Part shown: positions 8,201-17,500 of the stretch, one piece after another
Layout: each line of letters opens with the position of its first letter
Position numbering within the stretch: the first letter of the stretch is position 1
Source: Flavonifractor porci
Lineage (GTDB): Bacteria > Bacillota > Clostridia > Oscillospirales > Oscillospiraceae
Length of the DNA: 64,000 nucleotides
Reading direction: 5' to 3'
Assembly: GCF_037572415.1 (NCBI RefSeq)
Contig: NZ_JBBHLB010000001.1
Coordinates: 124,001 to 188,000 of the forward strand
Notes under the pieces: generated by a model
Seen by the model: only the letters and a program-made list of their open reading frames with translations
Databases searched by the model: none
Told to the model about the DNA's origin: nothing
Translations under genes and position numbers: made by a program

Positions 8201-10689
8201 TTCTGACTGATGGAGCTTTTGCCGGTGATCTGCCACTCCGCCGTAAACGGGGTGTAGTTGACCTGGACATTCCGCTGCATATAAAACGGGGTATCAAAGG
8301 TCTCATACATAAACTGCTGGATGTACTCTTTGTCGATCCAGGTAGCACCCAGACGCACCTCAATCTCCGACGCATCCAGGTCTTTGGGCTGGGCAGCGGT
8401 AAGGGCCTCCACATTGACTGCAAAGGAAGGGTCCTGCTGTGCGGCCCGCTGTGCCTGACGCAGCTTGCGCCGCACATTGCCGGACAGATACTCGTCGGCG
8501 GTCACATAATGGGGAGTGCCGTCTTTCTCCACCTGTCCCGGCACACGGAAGATCACGCCTTGCAGCTCGGCAGCCAGTTCGTCGCTGGTCTTATTGGTCA
8601 ACTCCGACATATACGCCATATCCACACAGGCTCGCTCCGCGATGGAGACAGCAAGGGCTTCACTGGCGGTATCCACGGTGTCCACCGCCTTGTGGGGCTT
8701 GATGGTGCGCTTGGTGAACATATCCGCCTTGCGTTCCAGCTTGCCGTCCTCGTCAATGACTTCCAGCGCGCAGAGCAGATAGTAGCTGGAATCATCGGCA
8801 AAGGCCAGTCGGTTCGCCCGGTCATTGATAAGGCCATATTTTGCAGAAAAGCTGTCATAGAGGCTGTTCAGTTCCGCCTGCTTATCCTGGATGGCGCTGT
8901 CCGGTGTGGCGGCGTCCATTTGCAGATCAATGAGCTGCTGGACACATTCCCGCAGCCCCACCAGTCCTTTTACACGGGCTTCGGCGGTGGCATTCAGGTC
9001 AGGGCGCACCATGCGGCTGTTTTCACGGAAATATACAGCGCCGTCCACCACGGTGTAGGAGTAATTTTTCACATTGGGGTCGGCAGGAATGGAGGTGTCG
9101 ATGGCTTCGCCCTCACCCAGCTCCGGCAGCTCGGCCTCCTGGTAAGTGCCGCGAATGTACTTCACGGCATCATGCAGCTGATCGGCAAGCTCCAGCCCCT
9201 CGATGGGATTCACGGTGTAGTCCATGCCGTGAGCGGTGCTTTCCGGCTCCTGTCGGCCCAACACCATTTCCGGGTGATCCAGGAAATAGCGGTTGATGGC
9301 AAAGCCGTCCTGCGTCGTCGCGGACTGCGCCTGCTCGTTTCCGCCTTGCGGCGAAAAGCTCGCTTGCTCCGTCGCTCCTCCTTCTCCCACAAAGTCTTGC
9401 GACTTTGCGGGAACCCTGATAATGCCGGTCTGTGTCCATTCCGGCGAAATGTCAAGCGGGCGGTCCCGCTTTTGCAAGAAAATAATATCGGAGACCACTT
9501 CGGTTCCTGCATTGGCCTTGAACGCATTGTTGGGCAGACGGATAGCTCCCAGCAGCTCAGCACGCTGGGCAAGATAGCGGCGCACGGTGGAATCCTTGGC
9601 GTCCATGGTATATCGGGAGGTCACAAAAGCTACCACGCCGCCGGGACGCACCTGATCCAGTGCTTTGGCGAAAAAGTAGTTGTGAATGCTGAAATTCAGC
9701 TTATCGTAGGCTTTATCCCGGACCTGATACTGGCCAAACGGAACATTGCCCACCGCCAGATCGTAGAAATCCCGCCTGTCGGTGGTTTCAAACCCGGCCA
9801 CGGTGATGTCGGCCTTGGGATAGAGCTGCTTTGCAATCCGTCCACTGATGGAATCCAGCTCCACGCCGTAAAGACGGCTGTTTCGCATTTTCTCCGGCAG
9901 CATACCGAAGAAATTACCCACACCGCAGGACGGCTCCAGGATGTTGCCGGTCTCAAATCCCATGCGGCCCACAGCCTCGTAAATCGCTTTGATGACCGTA
10001 GGACTGGTGTAGTGCGCGTTGAGGGTGGAACCTCTGGCGGCAGTATATTCTTCCGGGGTCAGCAGCTCTTTCAGCTGGGTATATTCCGCAGCCCATGCGG
10101 GCTTCTCCGGGTCAAAGGCGTCGGCCAGACCGCCCCAGCCCACATACCGGGAAAGAATTTTCTGCTGCTCCGGCGTTGCCTGTTCAGTGGTTTCCTCCAG
10201 ATATTTCAGCAGCTTGATTGCCGCGATATTGGCCTGAAACTTGACTTTCGGACCGCCTTCGCCCAGGTGGTCGTCGGTGATACGGAAATTCTCAGCGGTG
10301 CGGCGCAGATTGTCCTTGTATTCCCCGTAAGCGGCTTCCTCGGCGGCTCTGGCATTGGGGAAGGTCTGCCACTGGCCATTGACCTGAATGGAAACGGGGT
10401 GTTCGTCCAGCACTTCATCCAGAGTTTTTTCCGGCTCAGCGGCAGGTGCAGGCGGCTCTGGCTCATTGGTTCGCAAGGTCTGGACAACCACATCATAAGG
10501 CAGATGGTTCTTGTCACCCGGATAGACAGCCACAGTCTCGGCGTGATAAGCCGGGGGTTCGGCAGCCAGTTCGGGGCGTTCCTGCCCAAAGCCGTCCTGC
10601 TGACGGGCATACATCCCGCGCAGCAAAGGCGCAACCTCATCCCAGCGGAAATACAGCATAGCCAGACGCTTTTCGTCTGCGCCCAGCAC
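5275..10689 (-). CDS. Methylase/SNF2-helicase fusion of an ICE, N-terminus missing
   Basis: This 1804-residue protein is the large DNA-processing enzyme of Tn1549-like ICEs. An adenine-methylase-like domain spans about 200-420: motif I ILEPSCGVGNFFG near 250, and GNVPFG near 318 in place of the usual NPPY. A superfamily 2 helicase spans about 930-1560: Walker A HEVGAGKT near 965, DEAH in VDEAHNYKN near 1125, and a C-terminal helicase region with AGTNVQDRLVALHDLDCPW. Relatives are much longer and begin with antirestriction or protease-like domains. Here the frame stays open to about 10743 and meets a stop at 10747, so the first usable start is a GTG at 10689 without a good ribosome site. The gene is cut at a seam and may not be expressed. 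A palindromic stretch near 9320-9415 is inserted in frame. Confidence 0.85.
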   Translation of the reverse strand: MLGADEKRLAMLYFRWDEVAPLLRGMYARQQDGFGQERPELAAEPPAYHAETVAVYPGDKNHLPYDVVVQTLRTNEPEPPAPAAEPEKTLDEVLDEHPVSIQVNGQWQTFPNARAAEEAAYGEYKDNLRRTAENFRITDDHLGEGGPKVKFQANIAAIKLLKYLEETTEQATPEQQKILSRYVGWGGLADAFDPEKPAWAAEYTQLKELLTPEEYTAARGSTLNAHYTSPTVIKAIYEAVGRMGFETGNILEPSCGVGNFFGMLPEKMRNSRLYGVELDSISGRIAKQLYPKADITVAGFETTDRRDFYDLAVGNVPFGQYQVRDKAYDKLNFSIHNYFFAKALDQVRPGGVVAFVTSRYTMDAKDSTVRRYLAQRAELLGAIRLPNNAFKANAGTEVVSDIIFLQKRDRPLDISPEWTQTGIIRVPAKSQDFVGEGGATEQASFSPQGGNEQAQSATTQDGFAINRYFLDHPEMVLGRQEPESTAHGMDYTVNPIEGLELADQLHDAVKYIRGTYQEAELPELGEGEAIDTSIPADPNVKNYSYTVVDGAVYFRENSRMVRPDLNATAEARVKGLVGLRECVQQLIDLQMDAATPDSAIQDKQAELNSLYDSFSAKYGLINDRANRLAFADDSSYYLLCALEVIDEDGKLERKADMFTKRTIKPHKAVDTVDTASEALAVSIAERACVDMAYMSELTNKTSDELAAELQGVIFRVPGQVEKDGTPHYVTADEYLSGNVRRKLRQAQRAAQQDPSFAVNVEALTAAQPKDLDASEIEVRLGATWIDKEYIQQFMYETFDTPFYMQRNVQVNYTPFTAEWQITGKSSISQNNVAAYTTYGTSRANAYKILEDSLNLRDVRIYDTVEDADGKERRVLNAKETTLAAQKQQAIRDAFKDWIWKDPERRQALVRQYNEEMNSTRPREYDGSHIVFGGMNPSITLREHQLNAIAHVMYGGNTLLAHEVGAGKTFEMVAAAMESKRLGLCQKSLFVVPNHLTEQWASEFLRLYPSANILVTTKKDFETHNRKKFCARIATGDYDAIIMGHSQFERIPISRERQERLLYEQIDEITEGIAEVQASGGERFTVKQLERTRKSLEARLEKLQAEGRKDDVVTFEQLGVDRLFVDEAHNYKNLFLYTKMRNVAGLSTSDAQKSSDMFAKCRYMDEITGNRGVIFATGTPVSNSMTELYTMQRYLQYDRLQELSMTHFDCWASRFGETVTALELAPEGTGYRARTRFSKFFNLPELMNLFKEVADIKTADQLNLPTPEVEYHNIVAQPTEHQQEMVKALSERASEVHRGSVDPSVDNMLKITSDGRKLGLDQRIVNQMLPDEPGTKVNQCVDNIMQIWRDGDADKLTQLVFCDISTPQAAPSKKAAKQLDNPLLHGLEEAIPLDEPEPAFTIYEDIRQKLIAQGMPAEQIAFIHEANTEVRKKELFSKVRTGQVRVLLGSTAKMGAGTNVQDRLVALHDLDCPWRPGDLAQRKGRIERQGNQNPLVHVYRYVTEGTFDAYLWQTVENKQKFISQIMTSKSPVRSCDDVDETALSFAEIKALCAGDPRIKERMDLDVEVAKLKLMKADHQSKQYRLEDQLLKYFPQEIETNKGYIQGFEADLETLATHPHPADGFAGMEIRGDVLTDKENAGAALLDACKEVKTSDPVQIGSYRGFTMSVEFEAWKQEYTLLLKGQMTHRATLGTDPRGNLTRIDNALAQMPQRLEAVKNQLENLYQQQAAAKEEVGKPFPFEDDLRVKSARLVELDTLLNIDGKGHAQPETVVAKSARPSVLDSLKRPVPPRSPEKKPKQHEEVR
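9320..9415. repeat. In-frame palindromic insertion inside the helicase gene
   Basis: Between the methylase motifs and the conserved FAINRYFLDHPEMVLG block the gene holds a stretch of small hairpins, for example CAAAGTC-TTGC-GACTTTG (9399-9416) and TTTCCGCC-TTGC-GGCGAAAA (9348-9367). Both loops are TTGC. It encodes a low-complexity linker rich in Gly, Gln, Ala and Ser. This looks like a short mobile palindromic repeat tolerated in frame; its exact borders are uncertain. Confidence 0.45.
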
Positions 10690-10748
10690 TTCCAGTTCGA
10701 TGCCTTCAGGAGTGGTGCGGTAGTCGGCAGTATCCCATTGATTTTGTC

Positions 10749-12428
10749 ATGGAGTTTTACGGCAAGTCCTTTCCCGAAGCTGTCCAGCTCTTAACCGGCG
10801 AAAGCGGTGAGGGACAGAGCGAAGCCAGCACAGCACCGCCCACAGCGTTTCACTTGCCCTTGCACAACAGGACAGCCGACAGAGCAATCCAATATCTCAC
10901 AGAAAGCCGAGGTCTCAACAAAACGCTTGTTGAGGCTTTTCTTCTTTCCGGGGATATTTACGAGGACGCAAAGCGGCACAATGTTGTGTTTGTCGGCAGA
11001 GACCGAAGCGGTACGCCGAGATACGCCCATGTGCGAGGAACGGCAGACCCATTCAGACAGGACATTGCCGGGTCTGACAAATCCTATCCGTTCCGACACG
11101 AGGGTAATGGCAATCAGCTCTTTGTCTTTGAAGCGCCGATTGACCTGTTATCGTTTATCTGCCTTTATCCGCAGGATTGGCAGACAAGAAATTATCTTGC
11201 CCTGGGCGGCGTTTCGGGCAAAGCCCTTGACCGTTTCCTTTCTGAACGCAAGGACACCCGAAAAGTGTTCCTCTGCCTTGACAGCGACACCGCAGGAAGC
11301 GAAGCCTGTACCCGACTGGCACAGTCCATTCCCGGCAAGATCGCCGTCATGCGCCTTGTCCCGGCAAGGAAAGACTGGAACGATGTTCTCCGTCAGCAAA
11401 AGGACATTCCGAGCCACAAATTCATAGCCGAAACAATCACGCTGCGAGAGCTGCCCACCGCCCAGCCTGTTCCCATGCTCCGCATGGCAGATGTGGAGCT
11501 GACGAGCGTGGAATGGCTATGGTTTCCCTATATCCCCTTTGGAAAGCTGACGATCATACAGGGCAACCCCGGCGAGGGCAAGACCTACTTTGCCATGCGT
11601 CTTGCGGCGGCTTGCACCAACCGAAAGCCCTTGCCCGGTATGGAAACCCTTGAACCGTTCAATATCATTTACCAGACTGCCGAGGACGGTCTGGGTGATA
11701 CGGTCAAGCCCCGACTGATGGAAGCAGACGCAGACCTTGAAAAAGTGCTTGTCATTGACGATAGAGACACACCACTGACCCTTGCCGATGAACGCATCGC
11801 AAGGGCAATCCGGGAAAACAACGCAAGGCTGGTTATCATTGACCCGGTACAGGCGTTTCTGGGCGCAGATGTGGACATGAACCGGGCAAACGAGGTGCGC
11901 CCGATATTCCGCAGTCTGGGAGACATTGCACAGGCTACCGGGTGCGCTATCGTGCTGATCGGACACCTCAACAAAGCCGCAGGAACGCAAAGCACCTACC
12001 GGGGATTAGGGTCTATCGACATTACGGCGGCAGTCCGCAGTCTGCTCTTTATCGGCAAGCTGAAGGACAGCCCCACAACAAGGGTACTTATCCATGAGAA
12101 AAGCTCCCTTGCGCCGCCCGGACAGTCCCTTGCCTTTTCTCTGGGAGACGAGAAAGGTTTTGAATGGATAGGAGCTTATGACATTACCGCCGATGAACTG
12201 CTTGCCGGAACGGACACAGCCAAGACGGAAAGCAAGACCGCACAAGCGCAAATGCTCATTCTGGAACTGCTGGCAGATGGAAAGCGTATGCCAAGTGCAG
12301 AGCTGGAAAAGACGGTCAATGAGCGTGGGATTTCCTCACGCACCATGAGAACGGCAAAGAGCCGTATCGGGGACAGGCTTGTGACCGAGAAAGACGGCAC
12401 AGCATGGGTCTGCTATCTCCGAGACTGA
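10749..12428 (+). CDS. Toprim/AAA primase-helicase, 5' truncated
   Basis: The 559-residue open frame is the C-terminal part of a replication protein of mobile elements. It starts inside a CHC2 zinc-finger primase domain: residues 1-20 match the usual end of that domain, but the zinc ligands are gone. It continues with a Toprim-like region (FEAPIDLLSF near 125, LDSDTAG near 174), then a RepA/AAA_25 ATPase with Walker A GNPGEGKT near 271 and Walker B LVIIDPVQ near 361. A helix-turn-helix-like tail ends the protein. No ribosome binding site precedes the ATG at 10749, and homology runs back to the seam near 10737. The intact gene presumably began in DNA that has been lost. The helicase gene on the other strand is broken at the same point. 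Confidence 0.78.
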   Translation: MEFYGKSFPEAVQLLTGESGEGQSEASTAPPTAFHLPLHNRTADRAIQYLTESRGLNKTLVEAFLLSGDIYEDAKRHNVVFVGRDRSGTPRYAHVRGTADPFRQDIAGSDKSYPFRHEGNGNQLFVFEAPIDLLSFICLYPQDWQTRNYLALGGVSGKALDRFLSERKDTRKVFLCLDSDTAGSEACTRLAQSIPGKIAVMRLVPARKDWNDVLRQQKDIPSHKFIAETITLRELPTAQPVPMLRMADVELTSVEWLWFPYIPFGKLTIIQGNPGEGKTYFAMRLAAACTNRKPLPGMETLEPFNIIYQTAEDGLGDTVKPRLMEADADLEKVLVIDDRDTPLTLADERIARAIRENNARLVIIDPVQAFLGADVDMNRANEVRPIFRSLGDIAQATGCAIVLIGHLNKAAGTQSTYRGLGSIDITAAVRSLLFIGKLKDSPTTRVLIHEKSSLAPPGQSLAFSLGDEKGFEWIGAYDITADELLAGTDTAKTESKTAQAQMLILELLADGKRMPSAELEKTVNERGISSRTMRTAKSRIGDRLVTEKDGTAWVCYLRD

Positions 12429-12519
12429 CAACAGGAACACGGCAAGCGTGGCAAAGACGGCAAGGTTTTTATAGATACCTTAATGTTGCCGCCTTGCCTT
12501 GTTCCCTCATACCGACATC

Positions 12520-12549
12520 GCCCGATGATGAACAGTCACCGGGCATTTT
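12520..12549 (+). terminator. Weak hairpin-plus-T terminator after the primase-helicase gene
   Basis: GCCCG (12520-12524) pairs with CGGGC (12540-12544), extended by partial pairing, and is followed by TTTTT. It lies between the primase-helicase stop and the tnpW ribosome site. The stem is short, so this is tentative. Confidence 0.35.
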
Positions 12550-12570
12550 TCATTTACAGGAGGATTTTGA

Positions 12571-12729
12571 ATGAACAATACCGCAACCAACACCGCCCCT
12601 TGCCCGACTGTCAGAAAGCAGATCGGAAAGACAACCTATATCGTCCGTGTGCATTTCAGCCAGACCGCAAAAGAGACGATGGAGGACAAAATCAAGCGTC
12701 TGCTCCGTGAGGAAGTCCGCAAAATGTAA
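12571..12729 (+). CDS. tnpW: TnpW-like small transposon protein
   Basis: The 52-residue protein has the look of TnpW proteins of Tn4451-family elements: a variable start, the core QIGKTTYIVRVHFSQTAKE, then a basic helix ending EEVRKM. The function of TnpW is unknown. AGGAGG sits eight bases before the ATG. In Tn4451 this gene lies near one end of the transposon, which fits the change to virD4 sequence about 45 bases after its stop. Recognition is from the family pattern and not from a search. Confidence 0.7.
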   Translation: MNNTATNTAPCPTVRKQIGKTTYIVRVHFSQTAKETMEDKIKRLLREEVRKM

Positions 12730-12773
12730 CTTCTTTTTGAATTTGATGAAAAAGTCCTTGACTTTTCGTCTCT

Positions 12774-13348
12774 GGCAAAACTGCAAAATCCATTCTGATT
12801 TCCTGCGGTGCGCGCCTCGCCGTGTTCGACATTGCGGAACTGCGGGAGGTCACTTCCTACGACGAGCTGGAGCTGGACACCCTGGGAGACCAAAAAACCG
12901 CCCTGTTCCTCATTATGAGCGACACGGACGATAGCTTTAACTTCCTGATCTCCATGTGCTACACCCAGCTGTTCAATCTGCTCTGCGAAAAAGCGGACGA
13001 TGTGTACGGCGGGCGGCTCCCGGTCCATGTGCGGTGCCTCATTGACGAGTGCGCCAACATCGGCCAGATTCCCAAGCTGGAGAAATTGGTCGCCACCATC
13101 CGCAGTCGTGAGATTTCCGCCTGCCTGGTGCTGCAAGCACAGTCCCAGCTTAAAGCCATCTACAAGGACAACGCCGATACCATCATCGGCAACATGGATA
13201 CCTCCATCTTCCTGGGCGGCAAGGAGCCGACCACCCTCAAAGAGCTGGCCGCTGTGCTGGGCAAGGAGACCATCGACACCTACAACACCGGGGAGAGCCG
13301 TGGGCGGGAAACCTCCCACTCTCTCAACTACCAGAAGCTCGGCAAAGA
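12774..13348 (+). pseudogene. virD4/traG coupling protein, middle fragment
   Basis: Homology to the VirD4/TraG coupling ATPase of Tn1549-like ICEs begins abruptly at GKTAKSILISC and runs to the 8 bp repeat. The fragment includes the Walker B-like segment CLIDECANIG and the conserved IRSREISACLVLQAQSQL region, but lacks the N-terminal membrane helices and Walker A. The frame reads 16 codons into the inserted element and stops at 13395-13397. The missing C-terminal part resumes in frame at 26521 beyond the insertion. An in-frame stop (12759-12761) just before the fragment shows that the N-terminus is not simply unread. Confidence 0.88.
13341..13348 (+). repeat. Left direct repeat (att core) of the inserted element
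   Basis: GGCAAAGA follows the virD4 codons for QKL and precedes element DNA (TGTGCAATAC). The same octamer is at the right border. It is the probable recombination core of the serine recombinase. Confidence 0.75.
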
Positions 13349-13450
13349 TGTGCAATACTTGTTGGTGAAGAGTTCAGCTGCCTTGAATTTGACATGAACA
13401 GGGACACGATCAGCTGGATTCGGAGAAAAATCGAATACAGGAGGTCGCTT

Positions 13451-13843
13451 ATGGAACACTTACCAAAGAAAACATGTCAAAACGGCATCAGCTATACGCT
13501 GGTCGGTGACTATTATGTCCCCGACTTGCAGCTACCGGAGGAAATCCGCCCCATTGGGGTTTGGGGGCGGATGCACAAAGCCTATCTGGAGCAATGCCAT
13601 CCAGTCCAGTATAATGATCTGCTCTTGACCGGCAAACTCTGGACATACTTGGCTGATCTGAACGAGCAGGCACAAAACCGGCTGAATTGTATCATTGCCC
13701 AGATGAAAAAAAACGAGGGGATTACAGAGAAATTGAAAGCCCGTGACCAGCTGGCGTGGGTTGGAGCTATGAACAGCATCCGAAACCGTGCGGAGGAAAT
13801 TGTCCGTCACGAACTAATCTATGATGCAAAGGAGGTGCTGTGA
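13451..13843 (+). CDS. tnpV: TnpV-like transposon protein
   Basis: The 130-residue protein matches the TnpV pattern of Tn4451-family elements: ISYTLVGDYYVPDL near the N-terminus, RPIGVWGRMHKAYL, then a helical region with LTGKLWTYLADLNEQAQ and AWVGAMNSIRNRAEEIV. The function of TnpV is not known. ATG 13451 follows AGGAGG with a seven-base gap; a longer open frame upstream lacks a ribosome site. It is the first gene inside the left border of the element. Confidence 0.72.
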   Translation: MEHLPKKTCQNGISYTLVGDYYVPDLQLPEEIRPIGVWGRMHKAYLEQCHPVQYNDLLLTGKLWTYLADLNEQAQNRLNCIIAQMKKNEGITEKLKARDQLAWVGAMNSIRNRAEEIVRHELIYDAKEVL

Positions 13844-13844
13844 G

Positions 13845-14129
13845 ATGGTGTTAGATGACTTATATTGTGGTAATATCTACCCCGCAGAACAGGTAGTTCC
13901 TCATGAAAAAGAATACCGCAAGCTACATAGGCACACCGGAGAGCTGCTTACCGAGTTAGAGGAAAAGCTCTCTAAAGAGCAGATGGAGCTGGTCAACCAG
14001 TTTCACACCCATGTAATCGATGTTCACTGTATGGAGTTGGAAGCACAATTTCAATACGGTTTTTCATTAGGAATGATGCTTATGAAAGAAGTGTATGAGT
14101 TACTCAAACACCACCATAATAGTGATTAG
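13845..14129 (+). CDS. DUF6809-like small protein
   Basis: The 94-residue, mostly helical protein begins MVLDDLYCGNIYPAEQ and ends in a helix with FQYGFSLGMMLMKEVYELL. This pattern is common next to tnpV in Firmicute elements (DUF6809 type). The start lies two bases past the tnpV stop, with GGAGG shortly upstream, so the two genes are one transcript. Function is unknown. A second protein of the same general type is encoded near 41303. Confidence 0.6.
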   Translation: MVLDDLYCGNIYPAEQVVPHEKEYRKLHRHTGELLTELEEKLSKEQMELVNQFHTHVIDVHCMELEAQFQYGFSLGMMLMKEVYELLKHHHNSD

Positions 14130-14290
14130 TATTTTAACAATATACTCAAAATAAAAATGTCAATGGTTTACCCCGTCTATTAATCTTCAAAAATAAAGAA
14201 TTTTTGGACAATCGAAAACACAGATTGTCCAATTAAATCCTCTATTATCCATTTGAGTTTGATAAATTCGCAAAATTTCCCCCAAACATA

Positions 14291-14319
14291 TTGCACCCCA
14301 TAAAAAATAATGATATACT
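14291..14319 (+). promoter_or_regulatory. Sigma-A promoter for the HTH/RM-enzyme operon
   Basis: TTGCAC (14291-14296) and TATACT (14314-14319) are 17 bases apart in an AT-rich 210-base gap. The predicted start lies just before the small HTH gene. A near-identical promoter layout (TTGCACCCC) precedes the defence locus at 30436. Confidence 0.6.
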
Positions 14320-14342
14320 TGACAAAATGGGGTGAATATGTT

Positions 14343-14543
14343 ATGGCAGACGAACTATTTACAGTTGCTCAAGCGGCTGAATATTTGAAAGTATGCGATA
14401 AAACGGTACGGCGAATGATTGCCTCTAAGGAACTTGTTGCTTCCAAAGTTGGAAGTCGAAGTTGGCGCATCCGTAAAGATGACATAGATGCCTATCTAAA
14501 CGCCACCAGTACGGGGCAGGAAGGAGCAGATACCATTGAGTGA
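14343..14543 (+). CDS. Small MerR-like/excisionase-family DNA-binding protein
   Basis: The 66-residue protein has the winged-helix pattern of the helix-turn-helix 17 (excisionase/DNA-binding) family: FTVAQAAEYLKVCDKTVRRM, then SRSWRIRKDDIDAYL. Its last codons overlap the start of the restriction-modification gene, so it is likely a regulator of that gene or a recombination directionality factor. The ATG at 14343 follows the promoter closely. Confidence 0.72.
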   Translation: MADELFTVAQAAEYLKVCDKTVRRMIASKELVASKVGSRSWRIRKDDIDAYLNATSTGQEGADTIE

Positions 14544-17500
14544 AGAACTGATTCAGCGTAATTTGATAGAAGCTCCTGAAAAAATGGGCGATTGGAATTT
14601 CTACAATATTGGCGCTACTACATTAAAAGCTCTTAAAGGAGCGAAGATTATTCCCGATAAAGACTATGAGGCATATGAGGGGAAAAAGCCGGATGCCTTG
14701 ATTGTTAAAAAGCCAATTATTATCGCAGCTATCGAGTATAAGACCCCTCAGGAGTTGCGAACCGAAAAGCAGATTGCTAAAGCTATTGCACAAGAAATTG
14801 GGACAGCCCAGATATTGCAGGCAAAAGTTTACATTGTTACTGACGGCAAGAAAACTTTTTGGATTAACCCCGCTACCGGTCAAGAAATTCTACAGGAAGA
14901 TGGTAGCCGCATTACATTAAATTTTGACAAGAGTAGCACAGAGTGTATTACCCTCATCAATAAGATTCGAGCCTCTATTAATGCTGCCAATAATCAAATC
15001 AAGGCTGCTGCGTCTGTTGATCCTCTGCCTCTGGCCGAAAAAGTATGGCAAGATTTATGGGCTGTTTCAGGAGCTACGCCTGAAAATTGTTTGTACACCT
15101 TTGTTGAGATTTTCATCTTCAAATACCTCAGCGATTTAGGTGTTTTGAAGGGAATGTATTCATTCTATGATTTGCTGGGAAAATACTCTGGCAATAATGA
15201 GAATGAGGTGCTTGAATATTATGCTTCCACGGTACGAGTAAAGATTAAAGCTCTTTTCCCTGGCAATTCGAAGGATAAAACTACCATTATCAATGGAACA
15301 ATTTTTGTATCCAAAGATGACAAGGCTGTTTCTGGATATGCGACTGTCTTCCACAAAATTCTTAAGCGTTTTAATGATTTTGGGACTTTAGAGAACATAG
15401 ACTACGACTTCAAAAGCAAGCTGTTTGAAACATTCTTGAAAGAATCAATTAGTAAGAAAAATTGGGGTCAATACTTTACACCCTTGAAGGTAGTTCGAGC
15501 TATTGTCAATATGATAGACATCACTCCGGGTATGAAGATTTGCGATCCGGCGTGTGGCGTCGGAAAATTCTTGCTTGAACCGATTCTTCACGATTTGCAC
15601 CGATTCTATAAAGTGGAGGATGGAGAGCTAAAGCCCCAAATTACGCTGAGTGGTTTTGACAAAGGATTTGATAAGGACGAACAAAAAACAATCATTCTTG
15701 CTAAAGCAAATATGCTGATTTATATGTCTGGTTTGCTCCGAGAGCATCCAGAAATGACAGATAAATTTGCTAAACTTTTTAACGACACCTTTTTGCTTCA
15801 GACCAACTCGATTCTTGGAACCTTGGCAAAGCCTGTCCATGATCAGTATGATCTGATTTTAACGAATCCGCCTTATGTTATGAGCGGAAGTAGTAATTTG
15901 AAGGAAGAGATTTCCAAGGATGATACACTCAAGAAATACTTTTCTGTAAGCGCAATGGGCATCGAAGGTTTGTTCATGGAATGGATTATTCGTGCCCTCA
16001 AACCAAATGGAAAAGCGTTTATTGTCGTGCCTGATGGTATTATGAACCGCAGTAACGACAAAAAGCTCCGTGACTTTATACTGGAGCAGTGTAAAATTGA
16101 TGCTGTCATCTCTCTGCCGTTAAACACTTTCTTCACAACTAACAAAAAAACTTACATTCTTGCTCTGACAAAAAAAGCACCCGTTATGGTGGATGGCGTG
16201 CCTACGCTTCAGCGCCAAACCTCCCCAGTATTTACCTATTTGTGTTCGGAAATCGGAGAAACTCGTGATGTGTACCGTTTTGACATCGATCAAAATGATT
16301 TGCAGGTTGCATCTGATCTTTTTAATATGTTCAAGGGTGCGAAAACGAGTTTTGCCAACACATTGAACATGATTGGTGATCAGAGATGCAAAATTTCGAG
16401 CATTGATGACTTTTACAACGGAACTCATTGGTGCGTGGAACGATGGTGGAATCATGAAGAACGGCAGGCTCTTGGTATCGAGGAAGAATCCAAGACAATC
16501 GGAGTAAATGACTTTAGAGTTTTACTTGCTGATACGATTAACACATTGTCTGAACTGGATGAACCATTGGCTGAAGTTGAAAAAAAAAATGATGAGGGCC
16601 TTCAGTTTTTAGAAATCCCCATTACCCAGGTGTTTGATATTGTTCGTGGCGACGGAAAATATACTCGAAGCTATGTACATGAACACACTGGTGAGTATCC
16701 ATTATATTCTGGCAACACATTTGGACCATTTGCTCAGATCGATTCCTATGATTATAATGTTCCGGCATTGACATGGGCAATAGATGGTTTGGCGGGCTAC
16801 ATGATGATTCACAGATCACCTTTTTCCGCAACCAACCACCGTGGAATACTCCTGCTGAAAGGCACAAATATAGACCTGGAGTACGCAAAATATACCTTGG
16901 AACCTATTTTTAGAGAGCTTAAAAAAGGGCGGCAAGGCGATAATGGAGAGAATGAGTACACATCGCTACCACCATTTATGATTCAATCTGTAAAATTTGC
17001 TGTTCCGGTAGACCATAACGGAGAGCCTTGGCTTGAAAAGCAAAAAGAAATCGCCGCAGGTTATGTAACTTTGGAACAAACCAAAGAAACTGTTGTTGAA
17101 CAAATTGCAAATCTCTCACAGGTTTCTATTGTGCCGAATTGTGACGAATATGCGATTGAATATTTGCCTTTGAGTGAGCTATTTGACACTATTAAAGGAA
17201 AGTCAAAGTACACCAAAAAATACGGGAACCTACACTCAGGCCCCTACCCTGTCTACTCGGCATCAAGTCAAGGGACACTGACCCATTTAGATACCTACGA
17301 TTATGATGGTCGTTATATGACATGGTCAACAAATGGATTTGCAGGTACGATTCTTATTCTGGATGGTAAATTTTCTATTAACGGAGATCGTGGAATCTTG
17401 GTTCCTAAAAACGGGCGTCAAGATTTGGACTTCGATTATATGAAATTTACATTGGAACCCATATTCCGGGAGCTGGCTAAAGGTCGAAAAGGCGATAACG

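Noticed and set aside
8509..10794. Long plus-strand open frame (761 codons) opposite the ICE helicase
   Set aside because: It is the mirror of a GC-rich coding gene with clear methylase and helicase motifs on the minus strand; its product is low-complexity, with no domain and no ribosome site.
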